Source: Strongyloides papillosus
Lineage: Eukaryota; Nematoda; Chromadorea; Rhabditida; Strongyloididae
DNA: 64,000 bases
Direction: 5' to 3'
Assembly (NCBI GenBank): GCA_005656395.1
Contig: SRSI01000038.1
Coordinates: forward strand, 248,001-312,000
The translations under genes and the position numbers were made by a program. The notes under the pieces were generated by a model. The model was not told where the DNA came from, searched no databases, and saw only the letters and a list, made by a program, of their open reading frames with translations. Numbering within the stretch: the first letter of the stretch is position 1; each line of letters begins with the position of its first letter. Of this stretch, positions 10,663 to 22,046 are shown one piece after another.

Positions 10663-11491
10663 TTTAATTTACTAAATTTCTACACTTTTTAAAGACTTTT
10701 ATATCTACTCACTAACGTATGTATGCAACGGCAAACGCTTTCTTAACTATATTTGACCCTCTAGATTTCAGAATTTGATTCTGAAAATTTGCATGTATAT
10801 AGATTCTAACACGCTCGACCGGAATCTAAAATAAAAATTCCAAAAATGTTTCTCCATCATGGAGAAAAATGAAGCCAAAGTGCCAAAAATGGTGCAAATT
10901 TTGGATTAATGGACGCGCCGCGTTTTAACAAAATATATCGCATACACTAATTACTCAGCAAATGGACGCGCCGTGTTTTAACAAAATATATCACACAAAT
11001 TAGTATGTGTGTGTAAAAATTTGAACTTGACCAACCCAACTAAAGTAAGAAGTGCCAAACCGAGGTTAAATAAAATATTTGCTAACGAATAGTCGGTTTT
11101 ATCGTGCGCTGTGCGGCATCCAAGCTCCAATGAAGTACTTCATAAGACTTTAGACTTCACGATGAATGTTCTGAAGTAATTTTTTAGAGGATTTTCTTTG
11201 GGAAATTGAAATTAAGATGAATCTAAAAGTAAACGTTTATGTGGCATTTTTTTTACTTTAAAGTTATGGGTCGCATTTTTATCTTATATAAATCTACTTT
11301 TTTTAAAATATGAGATGTCGAAAATTTTTTTTAAAAATAGAAATTTACTTACGAGATTTAGAAATTATTAAATAACATAGTTGAAAAGATGCACCTTTAA
11401 ACAACTAATTTAGCAATTTATATTATTAACATTGATAATTACAAAGTTTTTAGATTATTACACTTATTTGTAACGAAAAATAATGAAAATA
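10663..11491. other. Intergenic stretch with a 53-bp direct repeat
   Basis: AATGGACGCGCCG followed by YGTTTTAACAAAATATATC occurs at about 10908 and again at about 10961. These GC-containing blocks stand out in AT-rich sequence. A short palindrome TTTCTCCATCATGGAGAAA lies at about 10850. No gene is visible. Confidence 0.5.
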
Positions 11492-12559
11492 AATAACCAC
11501 ATCAAAAACCTAGGTTTTTGTATTCTAAAGACTTTTATATCTTAATATATTATACGCGCACTTAAATGAAAAAAATAAATTTCGCGAACTTTAAAGAATG
11601 AAAATAAATTTTGCGTACTAAAAAGGATGAAAATAAATTTTGATTCCTATAATATCACTCATCTGTATAAAAGTAGCGTCGTCTAGTAATTTAGATTATA
11701 TCGATGACTACTAGAAAATTATAAATACATAAATATAATATTCCATGTAATTGGAAATGCAAATGTAAAATCAACTTAATCATTAATTTGCCAATAGAAA
11801 TTAAATATTACATGAAATTATATATTATAAGAAAGGTGCACGATATCCTCTTAATGCTAATATTGATAAAATTATTGTTTGGTTACTCTATTTTATTAAA
11901 ATACGACATTCTCATTGTTGTTAAAAATATATTTAAATCTATTTTTTATTTCAACAATAGAACACATATTCGGCATTCTTAAAAAAATAATAATTACACA
12001 ACTTTGATTTAATAAAACTTTTATGTAAACATATACTATGATATATTCTATGTAATCAGAAACCAAATTGTTAAATGTAAATTCTACTTATCAGTGATTT
12101 TTTGCAAATGAAAATAAGTAATACATGTAATTATATATCATAATAAATTTTCACAATATCCATTTACTGCTAATAAGGATAAAATTGTTGTTTAATTATT
12201 ATATTTTATTAACATTATACACTCTTAATATTGTTACAAATATATTAAAATTCGTTTTCTTTTCCAACAATAGAAAACATAATCGTTACCATTAAGAAAA
12301 ACTAAAAAATCAAATGAAAATTGCACAGCTTCGATTTAGTAATAAACGATAATAATCTAAGTCACTAGACGACGCTACTTTTATACAGATGAGTGATATT
12401 ATAGGAATCAAAATTTATTTTCATCCTTTTTAGTACGCAAAATTTATTTTCATTCTTTAAAGTTCGCAAAATTTATTTTTTTCATTTAAGTGCGCGTATA
12501 ATATATTAAGATATAAAAGTCTTTAGAATACAAAAACCTAGGTTTTTGATGTGGTTATT
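11492..12559. mobile_element. 1068-bp element with ~210-bp inverted ends and two internal repeat units
   Basis: The ends (11492-11705 and 12346-12559) are near-perfect inverted repeats starting AATAACCACATCAAAAACC and containing the palindrome AAAAACCTAGGTTTTT. The interior consists of two diverged direct copies of a ~300-bp unit (about 11740-12025 and 12041-12346), each with a ...CAACAATAGAA(C/A)ACAT... block in the same relative place. No transposase frame is present, so it is non-autonomous. The boundary bases give no certain target duplication. Confidence 0.85.
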
Positions 12560-12889
12560 ATTATATCTACTACTCATAGTATGATAAAAAATTAGCCAAC
12601 TAATTTATAGAATGCTTGAATTGTTTTTTTAATTTGGTTATTGGTATTTGTAAGAAACAAGTAAATTTCAGATATTTAACATAAATGAATACTAGATATA
12701 AAATTTTAATCAAATTTTTTAATTTGTAAAAATCAAATATTATTTTTTGTCATACTAACCATCTTTTTCTAATTTTATATCAAAGGAAAATATTTCTTTT
12801 GGTAAACAATTTACTCTCATTATTATAATTTTTTAATAAAAGTTTAAAAGATTTAAATAATCTGTTAAAAAATCTTAATTATATAAAAA
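12560..12889. other. AT-rich spacer downstream of the secreted-protein gene
   Basis: Only AT-rich sequence is seen; it presumably includes the 3' UTR of the minus-strand gene that ends at 12890. Confidence 0.5.
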
Positions 12890-14041
12890 TTATCCATTTT
12901 TTATACGTTTTTTGATATTATTTATATAATTAGTAAATTTTTTTTCTCTTCGTGGAAATTTTATTACAATTATAAGATGGCAATAAATTTTTACGATGCC
13001 AATACCTAATTGAGTTGTATTTTTTCGAATCATTTTTAAAAAATTTTTAGTTCTATTTGAAATTGTAAATCTAAATTTATATTTATTGATTTCATTATAC
13101 CATTTTTTTATCAGAAGTGGAGCTGTAAATAGTTGGCTACTGTCGATAATTTCTTCATAATCTTTTTCTAGATCAGGAGAAAGTTCTCCATAATTTGCAA
13201 GTACCATTGCGCGTGTTTGAGCTAGTTGTGTCAATTTAAAATCTTCAGTAAGTGGAGAAACTTTGTAAAATGATCTATATGCATTTATTTCTCTTATATA
13301 CTAACAACAAAACATATAAAGTTAATGTATAAAACTTACTCTTTCTTTTAATAGGCGGTAATTATGTAGTGAAAAACATCCATAACTATATCTATTTTTC
13401 CAAATACTTGACCAAATTTTATCGCTAAAAGTACTTTTTTTTAAACCTTTTCGGTAGTTAAGTAATTGTATAACATCAATGTTTTCACAAAAAAGTTTAC
13501 TCTTTGTCTTATTTTTCCTGGATTGCTTAATTGTACAAACTAATGCTTCATCTCGATAAGACGTTTTTTGACATGTAGAACCGAACTTCTGATGACGTTT
13601 CTTTAAAGCACATTTTGCTAATTCTTGTAATGTTGGGACTATATGCCCATCACATTCATATGTAATTTCTCCATTTAGAGAATACCTTACAATTACTTCA
13701 TCATTAGAAAATTGAACCCTTTTTAAACCAACACGTGACTTTGGCTTATCCTTTTGTGGTAAACATATTTTACAAAGTTTTACTGGGTCATATCGAATAA
13801 ATTCCCCTAAGACATTAAATTCTCCAGTTATTCTTATGAATATTAATTTGCTGATAAATTCAGGATAAGTTTCACCTATATGTTCTAGAAAATCTTCTTT
13901 TGAAGCAAATGTTGTGTAATCATAGTACCAAAAATATCTGTTTTCTATTGCTTTAAATGCGCTTTCGAAAACAACAATATCACTATTTAATTTAGAAAAA
14001 ATTGAAAAAATATAAAATAAATAGCAATATATTATACTCAT
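12890..14041 (-). CDS. Secreted lineage-specific protein, two exons, intact member of a local family
   Basis: Exon 1 is 14041-13340 and exon 2 is 13300-12890, joined across a 39-nt intron (13339-13301; donor GTAAGT, acceptor GTTGTTAG, phase 0), giving about 370 residues. Residues 1-20 (MSIIYCYLFYIFSIFSKLNS) form a hydrophobic signal peptide. The mature part has about nine cysteines, including CKIC, C...CALKKRHQKFGSTC, and two more in the distal region, so a disulfide-bonded extracellular fold is likely. It ends with a very basic tail (IKKRIKNG). I do not recognise the family. Damaged copies on the same strand at 9055-10662 and 14690-15240 show local duplication. Splice sites are conserved in the pseudogene at 15100. 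Confidence 0.75.
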
Positions 14042-14689
14042 TTTAATTTATTAAAATAATTCATATCAATAATTTTAAGGTTAAATTTACTGATGTATAG
14101 TTGAAATTCAATTTGTAATTATTAAAATTACACACATAAATAAATGTAATGCGAAACATTATTTACATTTTTTTTAATTAAATATTTGGTATATTATATA
14201 AGGATAAATTTTTTAATGCCAGATTTTAAATAACACCATGTAATATTATTTCTACTAATAAATTTTATATATATTTTTTTACTTAAAATTCTACCTCTAT
14301 TTTGAAAAAAAGTAAAAAATTGTTTTACTTATAAAAAGTGCAATATTTTTTGCTTTCTTATATTTGAATATCAATATAAGATTGAATTAGAAGACACTTA
14401 ACAAAATGTTCATATTTTGCTTCGATGGAAATTAATATGAAGGAACATTTTTAAATTCATTAAATTCTAGCTTTTATTTTTTCTAACTTATTTATCTTTG
14501 TTTTACTTTACGATAAACTACTATCGATTCTTTTCGTAAAAAAATTGATCAACTTTATCTTTATAGTTAAAATAAACGAATAGCTAAAATTCTAAACATT
14601 TTTATGAAAGAATAGTTTTCTAAACACTATTAAAAATTTGTTAAATAGAAGATCAGTCTGTCTTTTTAAATGTACTAACATTAGATAAA
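14042..14689. other. AT-rich spacer / upstream region of the secreted-protein gene
   Basis: The promoter of the intact minus-strand gene should lie here. I see no distinctive element other than AT-rich sequence. Confidence 0.45.
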
Positions 14690-15240
14690 TACCTAGTAAA
14701 TTTCCTCTTTCTTTTCATGAATTTTAATACAACATAAAGTTCTTAATTTTTCCTTCAATTTCAAGATTAGTTGTTTTTTTCCAAATCGTTTTATTAACAA
14801 AGTCTTTAGAATTCTTTGTTAGAAATGACATTTTAAAATTATATTTATCGACTTCTTAATACCACTGTTTTACCATAAATGGAAGCCGTAAAGATATCAT
14901 CTACACCAACAAATTCTTGGTAGTCTTCTTTTTTGTCTGTAGCAGTTTTCCCTGGTGAATTGATTTAGTCAGCATAATCATTATTCACTTTTAACAAATA
15001 ATAAACTTCAGTAAAAGACGTGGCTCTGTAAATTGACCTAGATTTAATTATTTTCAACATAATCTAATGAAGAAGGCAATTTGGTAATTGAAAAGCTTAC
15101 TTTTGCTTCAATAAAAAAAATTTCTTCGTCAATAGCATCCATATCTATAATTATTTTTCCAAATTTTTGTCCGAACATTATTACTAAAAGAATAACGTCC
15201 AAATTTTGAATCTAAATTGTTTAAAAAAATAATGCTACAC
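14690..15240 (-). pseudogene. Pseudogene copy 2 of the local secreted-protein family
   Basis: Only the last part of exon 1 and exon 2 remain. IWKNNYRYGCY (about 15150) matches IWKNRYSYGCF of the intact gene and is followed at the equivalent place by a GTAAGC donor. Exon 2 parallels EEIIDSSQLFTAPLL and EINKYKFRF (here EVDKYNFKM, about 14850), then the ...TTNLEIEGKIKNF end. Several in-frame stops and at least one frameshift break it. The 5' two thirds of exon 1 are missing. Confidence 0.7.
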
Positions 15241-15664
15241 ATGATTTACAATCCCTGATTCAAAAGAATTAATTTAACAAAACGTTTATATATTCATTTT
15301 ACAGTAAATAAGACAACGAAAAATAAATAAGCTTATCTTTTAGAAAATTAATTAAATAATATTTCTGATAATTTTAAAAAATTAATTATCTTTAATTTCT
15401 GAGTAAATTAACAGCCTTAAATAACTGAAAAATAAAAAAACTCAATAATACCAATTAAATTTATATTTAAGCTTTTTTTCAAATACCAATTTATTTATAT
15501 GTTAATATGATTTCATTGTTATAAATCTATATTATCATAATTAAATGTTATCATTAGTTTTATAGTTCAATCTTCAATTTGATTAATTTGACTAAAATTT
15601 CGTGCAACGAATGTTTGTAATATATCAATTGTTTACAAATTTAAAATATGTACTTGTTATAGAG
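15241..15664. other. AT-rich spacer
   Basis: Nothing recognisable is seen in this stretch. Confidence 0.5.
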
Positions 15665-15762
15665 TAGATACAAGTGATACTAGCCCACTAGGCTAGTGTA
15701 CATATATACTCGTGATACTAGCCCCCGTAAAAAGAGACCAGTGTACATTTTTTACGTACACT
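15665..15762 (+). repeat. Paired ~45-bp motif (left pair)
   Basis: Two tandem units share GTGATACTAGCCC...AGTGTACAT; the second has CCCCGTAAAAAGAGACCAGTG. The same motif, again as a pair and in the same orientation, occurs at 18427-18535. The two pairs bracket 2.8 kb that includes the frame at 17658-18188. Confidence 0.65.
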
Positions 15763-17284
15763 ACACACAAAAAAAAATTCGGACATTTTCATTGTTTTTT
15801 TTAATACCTATTGCAATGCATTGAGCTATTTATTTACAATGCAATTATTGTTTAATTGCAAAAATTGGAAAAATGTTTTTTTAATTTTTAAATCTAATAA
15901 AATTGAATCGACAATATTAGGCAAAGTATCAATTCTAATGTTTGCAATGGGCAAAAATGCCCGAATACATATATAACAAAATTCGCCTTTAGAAATTGAT
16001 AATACTAAAAATAGGTGTTTCAATATCAAGAAGTATTTACTTCACAGGAATGAATATTTTCGGATATATGCAATTGAATACGGCAAATTCAATGGGATAT
16101 GTTTGGAGTCTAAATCTTGAGGTCTAATTTTCGATAATTGTTGGCCAAATATATTTTTCTAAAATAATTCAATTTTGCCTTATATAAACTCAAATATACA
16201 TATATAGAAGTTTTTTTAGACTTTTTGAGGTTGTTTTCAAGAAATTAGAGTGTCTATGGATTTCATGAAATTCAGGAAATGAAAATCCGGACTTGTTTTA
16301 TAAACTTCAAATTTGTCCAATAGCTTTCATCTTTGGTATGTATGTCTATCATGGTATATGGAGCCTTTGATTGAAAAAACATTAAAGAAATTTTAATCCT
16401 CAAAAATGTTGTGAGCCAATTAGAATTTTAATCATTTTAATGTTAAGATGATGTTCTTTACCTAGTATTTGATAATTTAAATGCTCAAATAATTTATTTG
16501 TAAATTATATATCCACATGGAATATAACTGTTTCAAATAGATTTATAATTAAATGGATATGAAGTACTACATTGTTATATTTATAAAATCTTCTCATATA
16601 TAAAAATTAAAAAAGTAGTGTTATGATAAATCGTATAAAATAGAGTGACTATAAATAAGGTTAGAGAGATTTAAATAAGAGGTCTTGCATATTTCAGAAG
16701 TCGTAAGTATTCATATAATCACAATAAAAATATAAATACAATATATTATTTCTAAAATTAGATAAGTTAACTGACTATTTATTTACTAATTAAAAAATAT
16801 TATACATTAGAAATAATATTCAAACAACTATATAGAAAAAATTGTAAATAAATTATACTAAAAATTTAATTTTTTAGAGAAAAAAATGATTGAATAGGGA
16901 AAAAAATGATGAGATTGTCTCTGTGTGTTGAGTAAAAGATCTGTAAATATCTAGATTCTTCTTTATTAAAGTAAAAATTTGATGACTTTATATTATATAA
17001 GACTCTAAAATTTCAAGTGAAAGATCTTTTTACACTTTTATATTTGTGCTGTTTATAATTGTCTATTGTAGAACTGTCACTAATAACTATTATTGTCCTA
17101 TTTTATTGTCTAGTTATTTTGTTCATTACTGAAAAAATTGGCACCAATAAAACTTTTATTATTCTTATAGTATAAAATTTTACTTTTGATATAAAAATCA
17201 ATCGAAATATCGCTAGCCATATTTTTCATTATAAGCTTTTCTTCCATCTCTCTTTCTATTAAATATAATAATGAAGCACTAAAA
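15763..17284. other. AT-rich stretch without a recognisable gene
   Basis: The stretch contains short AT-rich frames only. The TACACACAAAAAAAAATTCGG at 15764 resembles the ends of the R1 repeat family, but no full copy follows. Confidence 0.5.
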
Positions 17285-17455
17285 ATGGTAATTTTGTTAC
17301 AAATATTTGTGGTAGGTCAACTTTTTAAAGATAAACCGAACGCACTGTTTCTGTGAATTTACCAATGGCTGATAATTGTTGTTATTATAAAACATTTAAT
17401 GTTATGTTAGATTTTAAAGGAAATTGCAAAAAACAAAATTACAGAGCATGTGCCA
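17285..17455 (+). pseudogene. Possible small cysteine-rich secreted peptide, frameshifted
   Basis: ATG 17285 opens MVILLQIFVVGQLF, a signal-peptide-like start, and stops at TGA 17354-17356. In a second frame an open stretch gives MADNCCYYKTFNVMLDFKGNC and a further cysteine, and ends at a splice-donor-like sequence (GCCA|GTAAGT at 17455/17456). One indel would join the two. It could be a broken gene for a small secreted protein, or a real exon pair that I cannot resolve. The family is unknown. Confidence 0.3.
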
Positions 17456-17657
17456 GTAAGTTACATTATTGTAGATATTATTTCTAACACATTATTGAAG
17501 AAAAAAAATCAAATAAAACAATTTTAGTTTTTTGTAAAAAGTCTATAAATATTTAATATTCATTATCGTTAAAAAATTCTTTGTAAGCACTATAATCTTT
17601 TAATTCACTTTTATCAGAATTGTTCGAGTTAGTTAAAGGAAGCGTAGTAGTAGAACA

Positions 17658-18188
17658 TTATAAATTAGAATCAATTGGATTAGATGAAATAGTACTATAA
17701 GGCTTATTGGAACTTAAGCTAATACTATTTTTAATTGGAGTTGATGTACTTGCAGGAGTCTTTGTTGTTATATAATCACCATCAGATTCACCAATAAAAT
17801 TTTTATTCTTTATGGAGAAGATATTGTACTTTTCATCATTAAAAGATTCTCCAACAGAATGTTTATTTACTTTAAGCAAATTTGTTGCGATTAACTTCAA
17901 AGCAGAAACATCATTTTCTTCTATTTTTATTTTAGTAATCCAAACTATGTTTTAAACAATATTAATAAGTTCCTTTTTATCAACATTTTCTCCAAATTTT
18001 AGTGACGAACATACTTTATCATGTAAAAGAAAAGAAGGAACCAATTTTCTCGTGTTACAAAGTTTATTTAACATTTTAAGTATGTAAATTGTTGTTTTTT
18101 GGCAATAATTGAGAGCAATATCTGAATCTACCACAGATAATATTGATGATAAGTTGAAAAAGTTACTATTCATTAGGAAAAAATACAA
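17658..18188 (-). pseudogene. Hypothetical protein with one in-frame stop
   Basis: From ATG 18188-18186 one frame runs to 17658, interrupted by a TAA at 17952-17954 (after ...KKELINIV). The reading frame and protein-like composition continue after it (IVWITKIKIEENDVSALKL...). The N-terminal 78 residues are rich in helical segments; the C-terminal 80 are serine/threonine/proline-rich and probably disordered. I do not recognise the family. It lies inside the 2.8-kb stretch bracketed by paired motifs, so it may belong to a transposable unit. Confidence 0.4.
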
Positions 18189-18426
18189 TAATATATCAAA
18201 TTTTTTTTTGAAAAATACATTTTTTTACTTGAAAACTAGTTTATTTTTATCATATTATTAAAAATGCTAATTATTGTTACATTATACTTATTATTCAATA
18301 AATTTACTTATTAACCATGTTCTCTTATGATTAAAAATTTCGGTAATTATTGTAAATTTTCGTTCGGAGAGACGTTTTAAAAAATACATTGCAAAAACGT
18401 TATTTTTACAGTGTACATACCAAAAT

Positions 18427-18535
18427 GTCAGAAATCGTTTTTGTCTGTAGCCTCCACAAAAATAAGGCCAGTGTACACGTATATAAGTGACACTAGCTTC
18501 CACAAAAATAAGACCAGTATACATATATGCTACTA
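18427..18535 (+). repeat. Paired ~45-bp motif (right pair)
   Basis: Two tandem units, GCCTCCACAAAAATAAGGCC...AGTGTACAC and ACTAGCTTCCACAAAAATAA...AGTATACAT, match the pair at 15665-15762 in orientation and order. Confidence 0.65.
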
Positions 18536-18813
18536 GTTAATTTATTATCTCATTTTCATGTATAAGTGATAAAATCTTTTCTTTTCACTACATTTCATTA
18601 CTTTAGTTATCAAAAACAAAAAAAAAGTTGTAGATTATAAACAATTGATATATAGATTCTTCACTATCTTTATAAAAATCACGTTTAACAAACTCTGTGT
18701 TTTATAAATTTATTATAGTCTAATTTTATATAACAGTAAATAAAATATTGTCTTTTCTTCGTTGTAAAATTGATTTAATATTTCAATTTATTTTTTTTTT
18801 TTGAAATTTTAGA

Positions 18814-19695
18814 ATGACGACTAAGAGCGAGGAAACAAATTCAACACTAGAAAGGCCAAACAATTCTGTAACTTTTTTGACAAGCGATGAAGCCAAGCAA
18901 GCACTAGGAACAATGATAGAAGATGATCCAGTAAAATCAAGGGTCAAATTAAGGTATGTTTGACTATATATTTACCATATATTGTTAACTTTTAAGAACT
19001 TAAAAAATTCGCTGGATTGTTTTACTTTCTGCAGCTTTTGCAAATCTTACAAATACCTAAAGTTGGATTTGTTCTGAATTAATTAATACCATAACAATTC
19101 AGTATTATGGAAATAACTACGCTGGTGTTGTACTGTTAGGAATTTTCATTGCTACTACTATACAATTGAATTAATTGCTATACCATTATTAGATAAAGTT
19201 GGACTAAAAAATTCACTTTGGATAGCAAATGGATGCAATGGTATTGGAAATCTTATTAGAATTGTTTCATATTTTATGGGAGAATACAAAGCTTACGCTG
19301 CATATTTTAGTACTGCACTGGCAGCAATTGTATACCCATGGATTATGTTTACATCACCTAAAGTATCTTCTGTCTGGGTTACATCAAATCAACGCAATCT
19401 TGAAACAACAATCGGTATTATGGCTAATCCATTAGGAGTTATGCTTGCTAGTATTATTTCATCACCAATTGTCTCCGTACCTGAAGATGTTAAGTTGACA
19501 ATATTTATTGGTGGAATACCAGCAGTCATCGGAATGATAGTAACATTTGTCTTTGTTCACAGAAGTGCCTCATTGTTCCCACCTTCTGTTACCTCAGCTA
19601 AAAAAGAAATGCCATATTGGAAGGAAATGAAAGAGACATTTACAAATATCTAATACCTCATTATTGTTTTTATTCTAGGAAGTGGTATCCACTGA
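18814..19695 (+). pseudogene. SLC49/FLVCR-like major facilitator transporter, broken copy
   Basis: A first exon (18814-18953) follows a T-rich acceptor and ends at donor AAG|GTATGT. From about 19035 the translation shows family signatures: YYGNNYAGVVL, then IPLLDKVGL, GNLIRIVSYF, and the strongly diagnostic block SNQRNLETTIGIMANPLGV followed by further membrane segments. In the intact family this 12-helix protein exports haem or carries choline-like solutes at membranes. Here one base is missing near 19165 (frame change after ATTIQLN), a TAA (19651-19653) interrupts conserved sequence, TGA follows at about 19693, and the C-terminal half is absent. Confidence 0.75.
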
Positions 19696-20482
19696 AAAAA
19701 AATTATTCGTCTATTACCTAAAAAAATACATTTTATATATATTTTGAATTTACAGTCTTTTATAAAGAATGTATTTTAAAATTTAAAATACATTCTGTTT
19801 ATGTAAAAAATTTAAAAATTTGTTCTTAACATGTTCATGGATATTTGTAGTAACTGAATTAAATGCAAAATAAAAAATGTATGAATTTTAATTTTTAAAA
19901 CGATAGACATTTTGTATAAATAATGCACACATGGTTTTTAAAGAAAATAAGTACATTTTTATTTTTTAAATTAAAGACAATTTGTATAATTAATGTGTAA
20001 ATGGCTTATTGAAAAAGATGAGTATGTTTTAATTTTTTTGATAAAAAATTTTACGTACTTTACAAATCATTTTTTATAAGAAATTTTATAATTTCTAATA
20101 TTCATATGTTAACATAGTTTATGATATTTATGATAGTATATATAACAAATAAAAACTGTATCATTAGACTTTTTATACAGTTTTGTATGTTCTTAAGTAT
20201 GAAACATTGTTATTTGATAATTATTTTTAATGATTATCTTCTGCTTCAAAGTGGTAAGATATAGTATATTTCATATAAATTTGTTTTTTTTTTTATAATT
20301 TTTGCTGTTATTTAACCAGATTATAATATTATAGTTAAAAGAAATATTATATATAAAGAAATAAAACAAAAGAGTTAAAGCAAAGAAATTAAAATAAAAG
20401 AACCTCAACTATTTTTGAAATAAAATTTCTTGTTATTATCTATTATAAAGAATAAAAACAATATAAAATAACATTAAATATA
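19696..20482. other. AT-rich stretch without a recognisable gene
   Basis: It shows local near-repeats of ...AATTTGTATAA(A/T)TAATG... but no gene. Confidence 0.5.
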
Positions 20483-20692
20483 AGTATTTGATGATTTTAA
20501 AAAAGTAATTGATAATTTTAATGAGGTAATTGATAATTTAAATGAAGTAATTGATAAAAGTATTTGATGATTTCAATAAGGTAGTTGATAAAGTATTTGA
20601 TAATTTTAATAAGAAAGTTGATACATATATTTGATAACTTTTTAAGGTAATTGATATAAGTATTTGATAATTTAAATAAGGTAATTGATAAA
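20483..20692. repeat. Degenerate ~21-bp minisatellite
   Basis: Units based on GTAATTGATAATTTTAATGAG and on GTATTTGATAATTT repeat irregularly about ten times. It lies just upstream of the split host frame. Confidence 0.65.
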
Positions 20693-20769
20693 AAATATTA
20701 AAATTTTGTTTTTAAAAATAGCATAAATAAAATTATAATTTCTTCTGATAATGCTACAATTATTTTGCT

Positions 20770-21760
20770 ATGGATCTTGAAAGCATATTGCTAATGTACT
20801 TGGAAAACATGGACAATAGTTCAAGTATTTCAAATTCATTAAAAATTTTGCTTATTGATACTCCTTTATTTGGAGAATTAAAGTTTAATAGTATCGACAA
20901 AAAATTAGCAAAGGAGACAATTTACCGGAAGATTTCAACATGGCCTTTAGAAAATAAAGCAAATCTCTTCTTGGATCTAATGTGGAAAGGTACACCTGAA
21001 GAAATCATGCCAAAAGTTGAATATATGGCAGAATGTTTAAATTTTGTTGATTATAAAAGTGGTCTACTATTGGCAAAAAAAATTAAAATTTGAAAAAAAA
21101 ATAATTTGTTTGAAATGAAGAAAAATGTGAGCAATATTGATAGTACGACAACAAAAACTGAAGATTTAATGTCACAAATTTCAAATAATAGCAGTAGTTT
21201 ACCTTCTTCAATTCCTATGTCAGAGCCTGTACTGGTGAAAAAAGTAAATGTTTCTTCTCTGATGCTTTCAAATGATACCAGTAATACGTGTTCTTTAGAT
21301 CCTAAATTGCAATCTGCGTCTTTAAAAAATAATAGTACCTCTTCTTTGATATCTTTAATACCATCAAATGATTGTACTGCAAAAATAATTGCTCCTGAAA
21401 ATTTGAAAATAGCAATATTCAAACCAGCCAATAAGATTGAAAAAGAAAATTTTTTGAATAATTCAAAAAATTATATACAAGTTGTAATAAGTGAATGTTG
21501 TTCTCAAGATGCTAAGGGATATATTTACACTTATATTAATGGTTCGAAAGTATGTGTACGAAGGAAAAAAACTGACAATCGCTTCAGTGAAAGTAAAACA
21601 TATTACAATATGATCAGACGATTGTTTACCGAATTGAGTAGTTTAAAACTTACAAAAGTTATTATTACTACACGTGAATCTAAATTTCTACCATACTTCC
21701 AAAGCATTTCAACTAATTCAAGAGAATTAGTAAGAAATTCTGTTGAAGGAATATATGATA
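20770..21760 (+). pseudogene. Unknown host gene, 5' part, split by an LTR retrotransposon
   Basis: ATG 20770 opens a frame that continues to 21760, broken only by an in-frame TGA at 21091-21093. Residues 1-107 are compact and helical. The middle is a serine/asparagine-rich linker (from about residue 113). The last ~100 residues (VVISECCSQDAKGYIYTYING...) look like a folded alpha/beta domain. The frame is cut at GATA 21757-21760, where the LTR element starts, and resumes in phase at 26756 after the duplicated GATA. The in-frame TGA could be a second lesion or separate two genes. I do not recognise the family. Confidence 0.5.
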
Positions 21761-21975
21761 GTGAATGATGTGCAGGTAATTTAGATCAAGTTGGGAGGAA
21801 GGAGTGACCAAAATTAATGGAAGAACGTATCAAACAGAATTTATTAATAAATTTGTTCATTAATTTTAATAAGTGTTCGTGTTTTTAATTTTGCTTATAT
21901 ATAATTTTATTGTTGTAGGGTATTTGTTGGATAAGACACCAGCAATAATAATTTTATAATAAAATATTATTTTCT
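21761..21975 (+). repeat. 5' LTR (215 bp)
   Basis: Starts GTGAATGATGTGCAGG and ends TATTATTTTCT, identical to 26537-26751. It lacks the usual TG...CA termini; the edges are set by the GATA duplication. A TATATATAA at 21897 is a likely TATA box and AATAAA at 21958 a likely polyadenylation signal. Confidence 0.9.
21897..21905 (+). promoter_or_regulatory. Likely TATA box of the LTR promoter
   Basis: TATATATAA lies 61 bp before the AATAAA of the same LTR, a normal promoter/poly(A) arrangement for a short LTR. The assignment is by position and sequence only. Confidence 0.4.
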
Positions 21976-21980
21976 CGATC

Positions 21981-21996
21981 TGGTTCTTGTGTTCAG
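21981..21996 (+). promoter_or_regulatory. Candidate primer-binding site
   Basis: TGGTTCTTGTGTTCAG begins 5 nt after the 5' LTR with the TGG expected to pair with a tRNA CCA end. It differs from the TGGCGATCC site of the other two elements, and I could not match it to a tRNA. Confidence 0.35.
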
Positions 21997-22046
21997 ATAT
22001 AGAAGTTGAGTAGGTATTATTTTCTGGAACCGAAAGACTATACTAT

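Noticed and set aside
15826..16029. 67-codon minus-strand frame
   Set aside because: No motif, no splice support, AT-rich composition.
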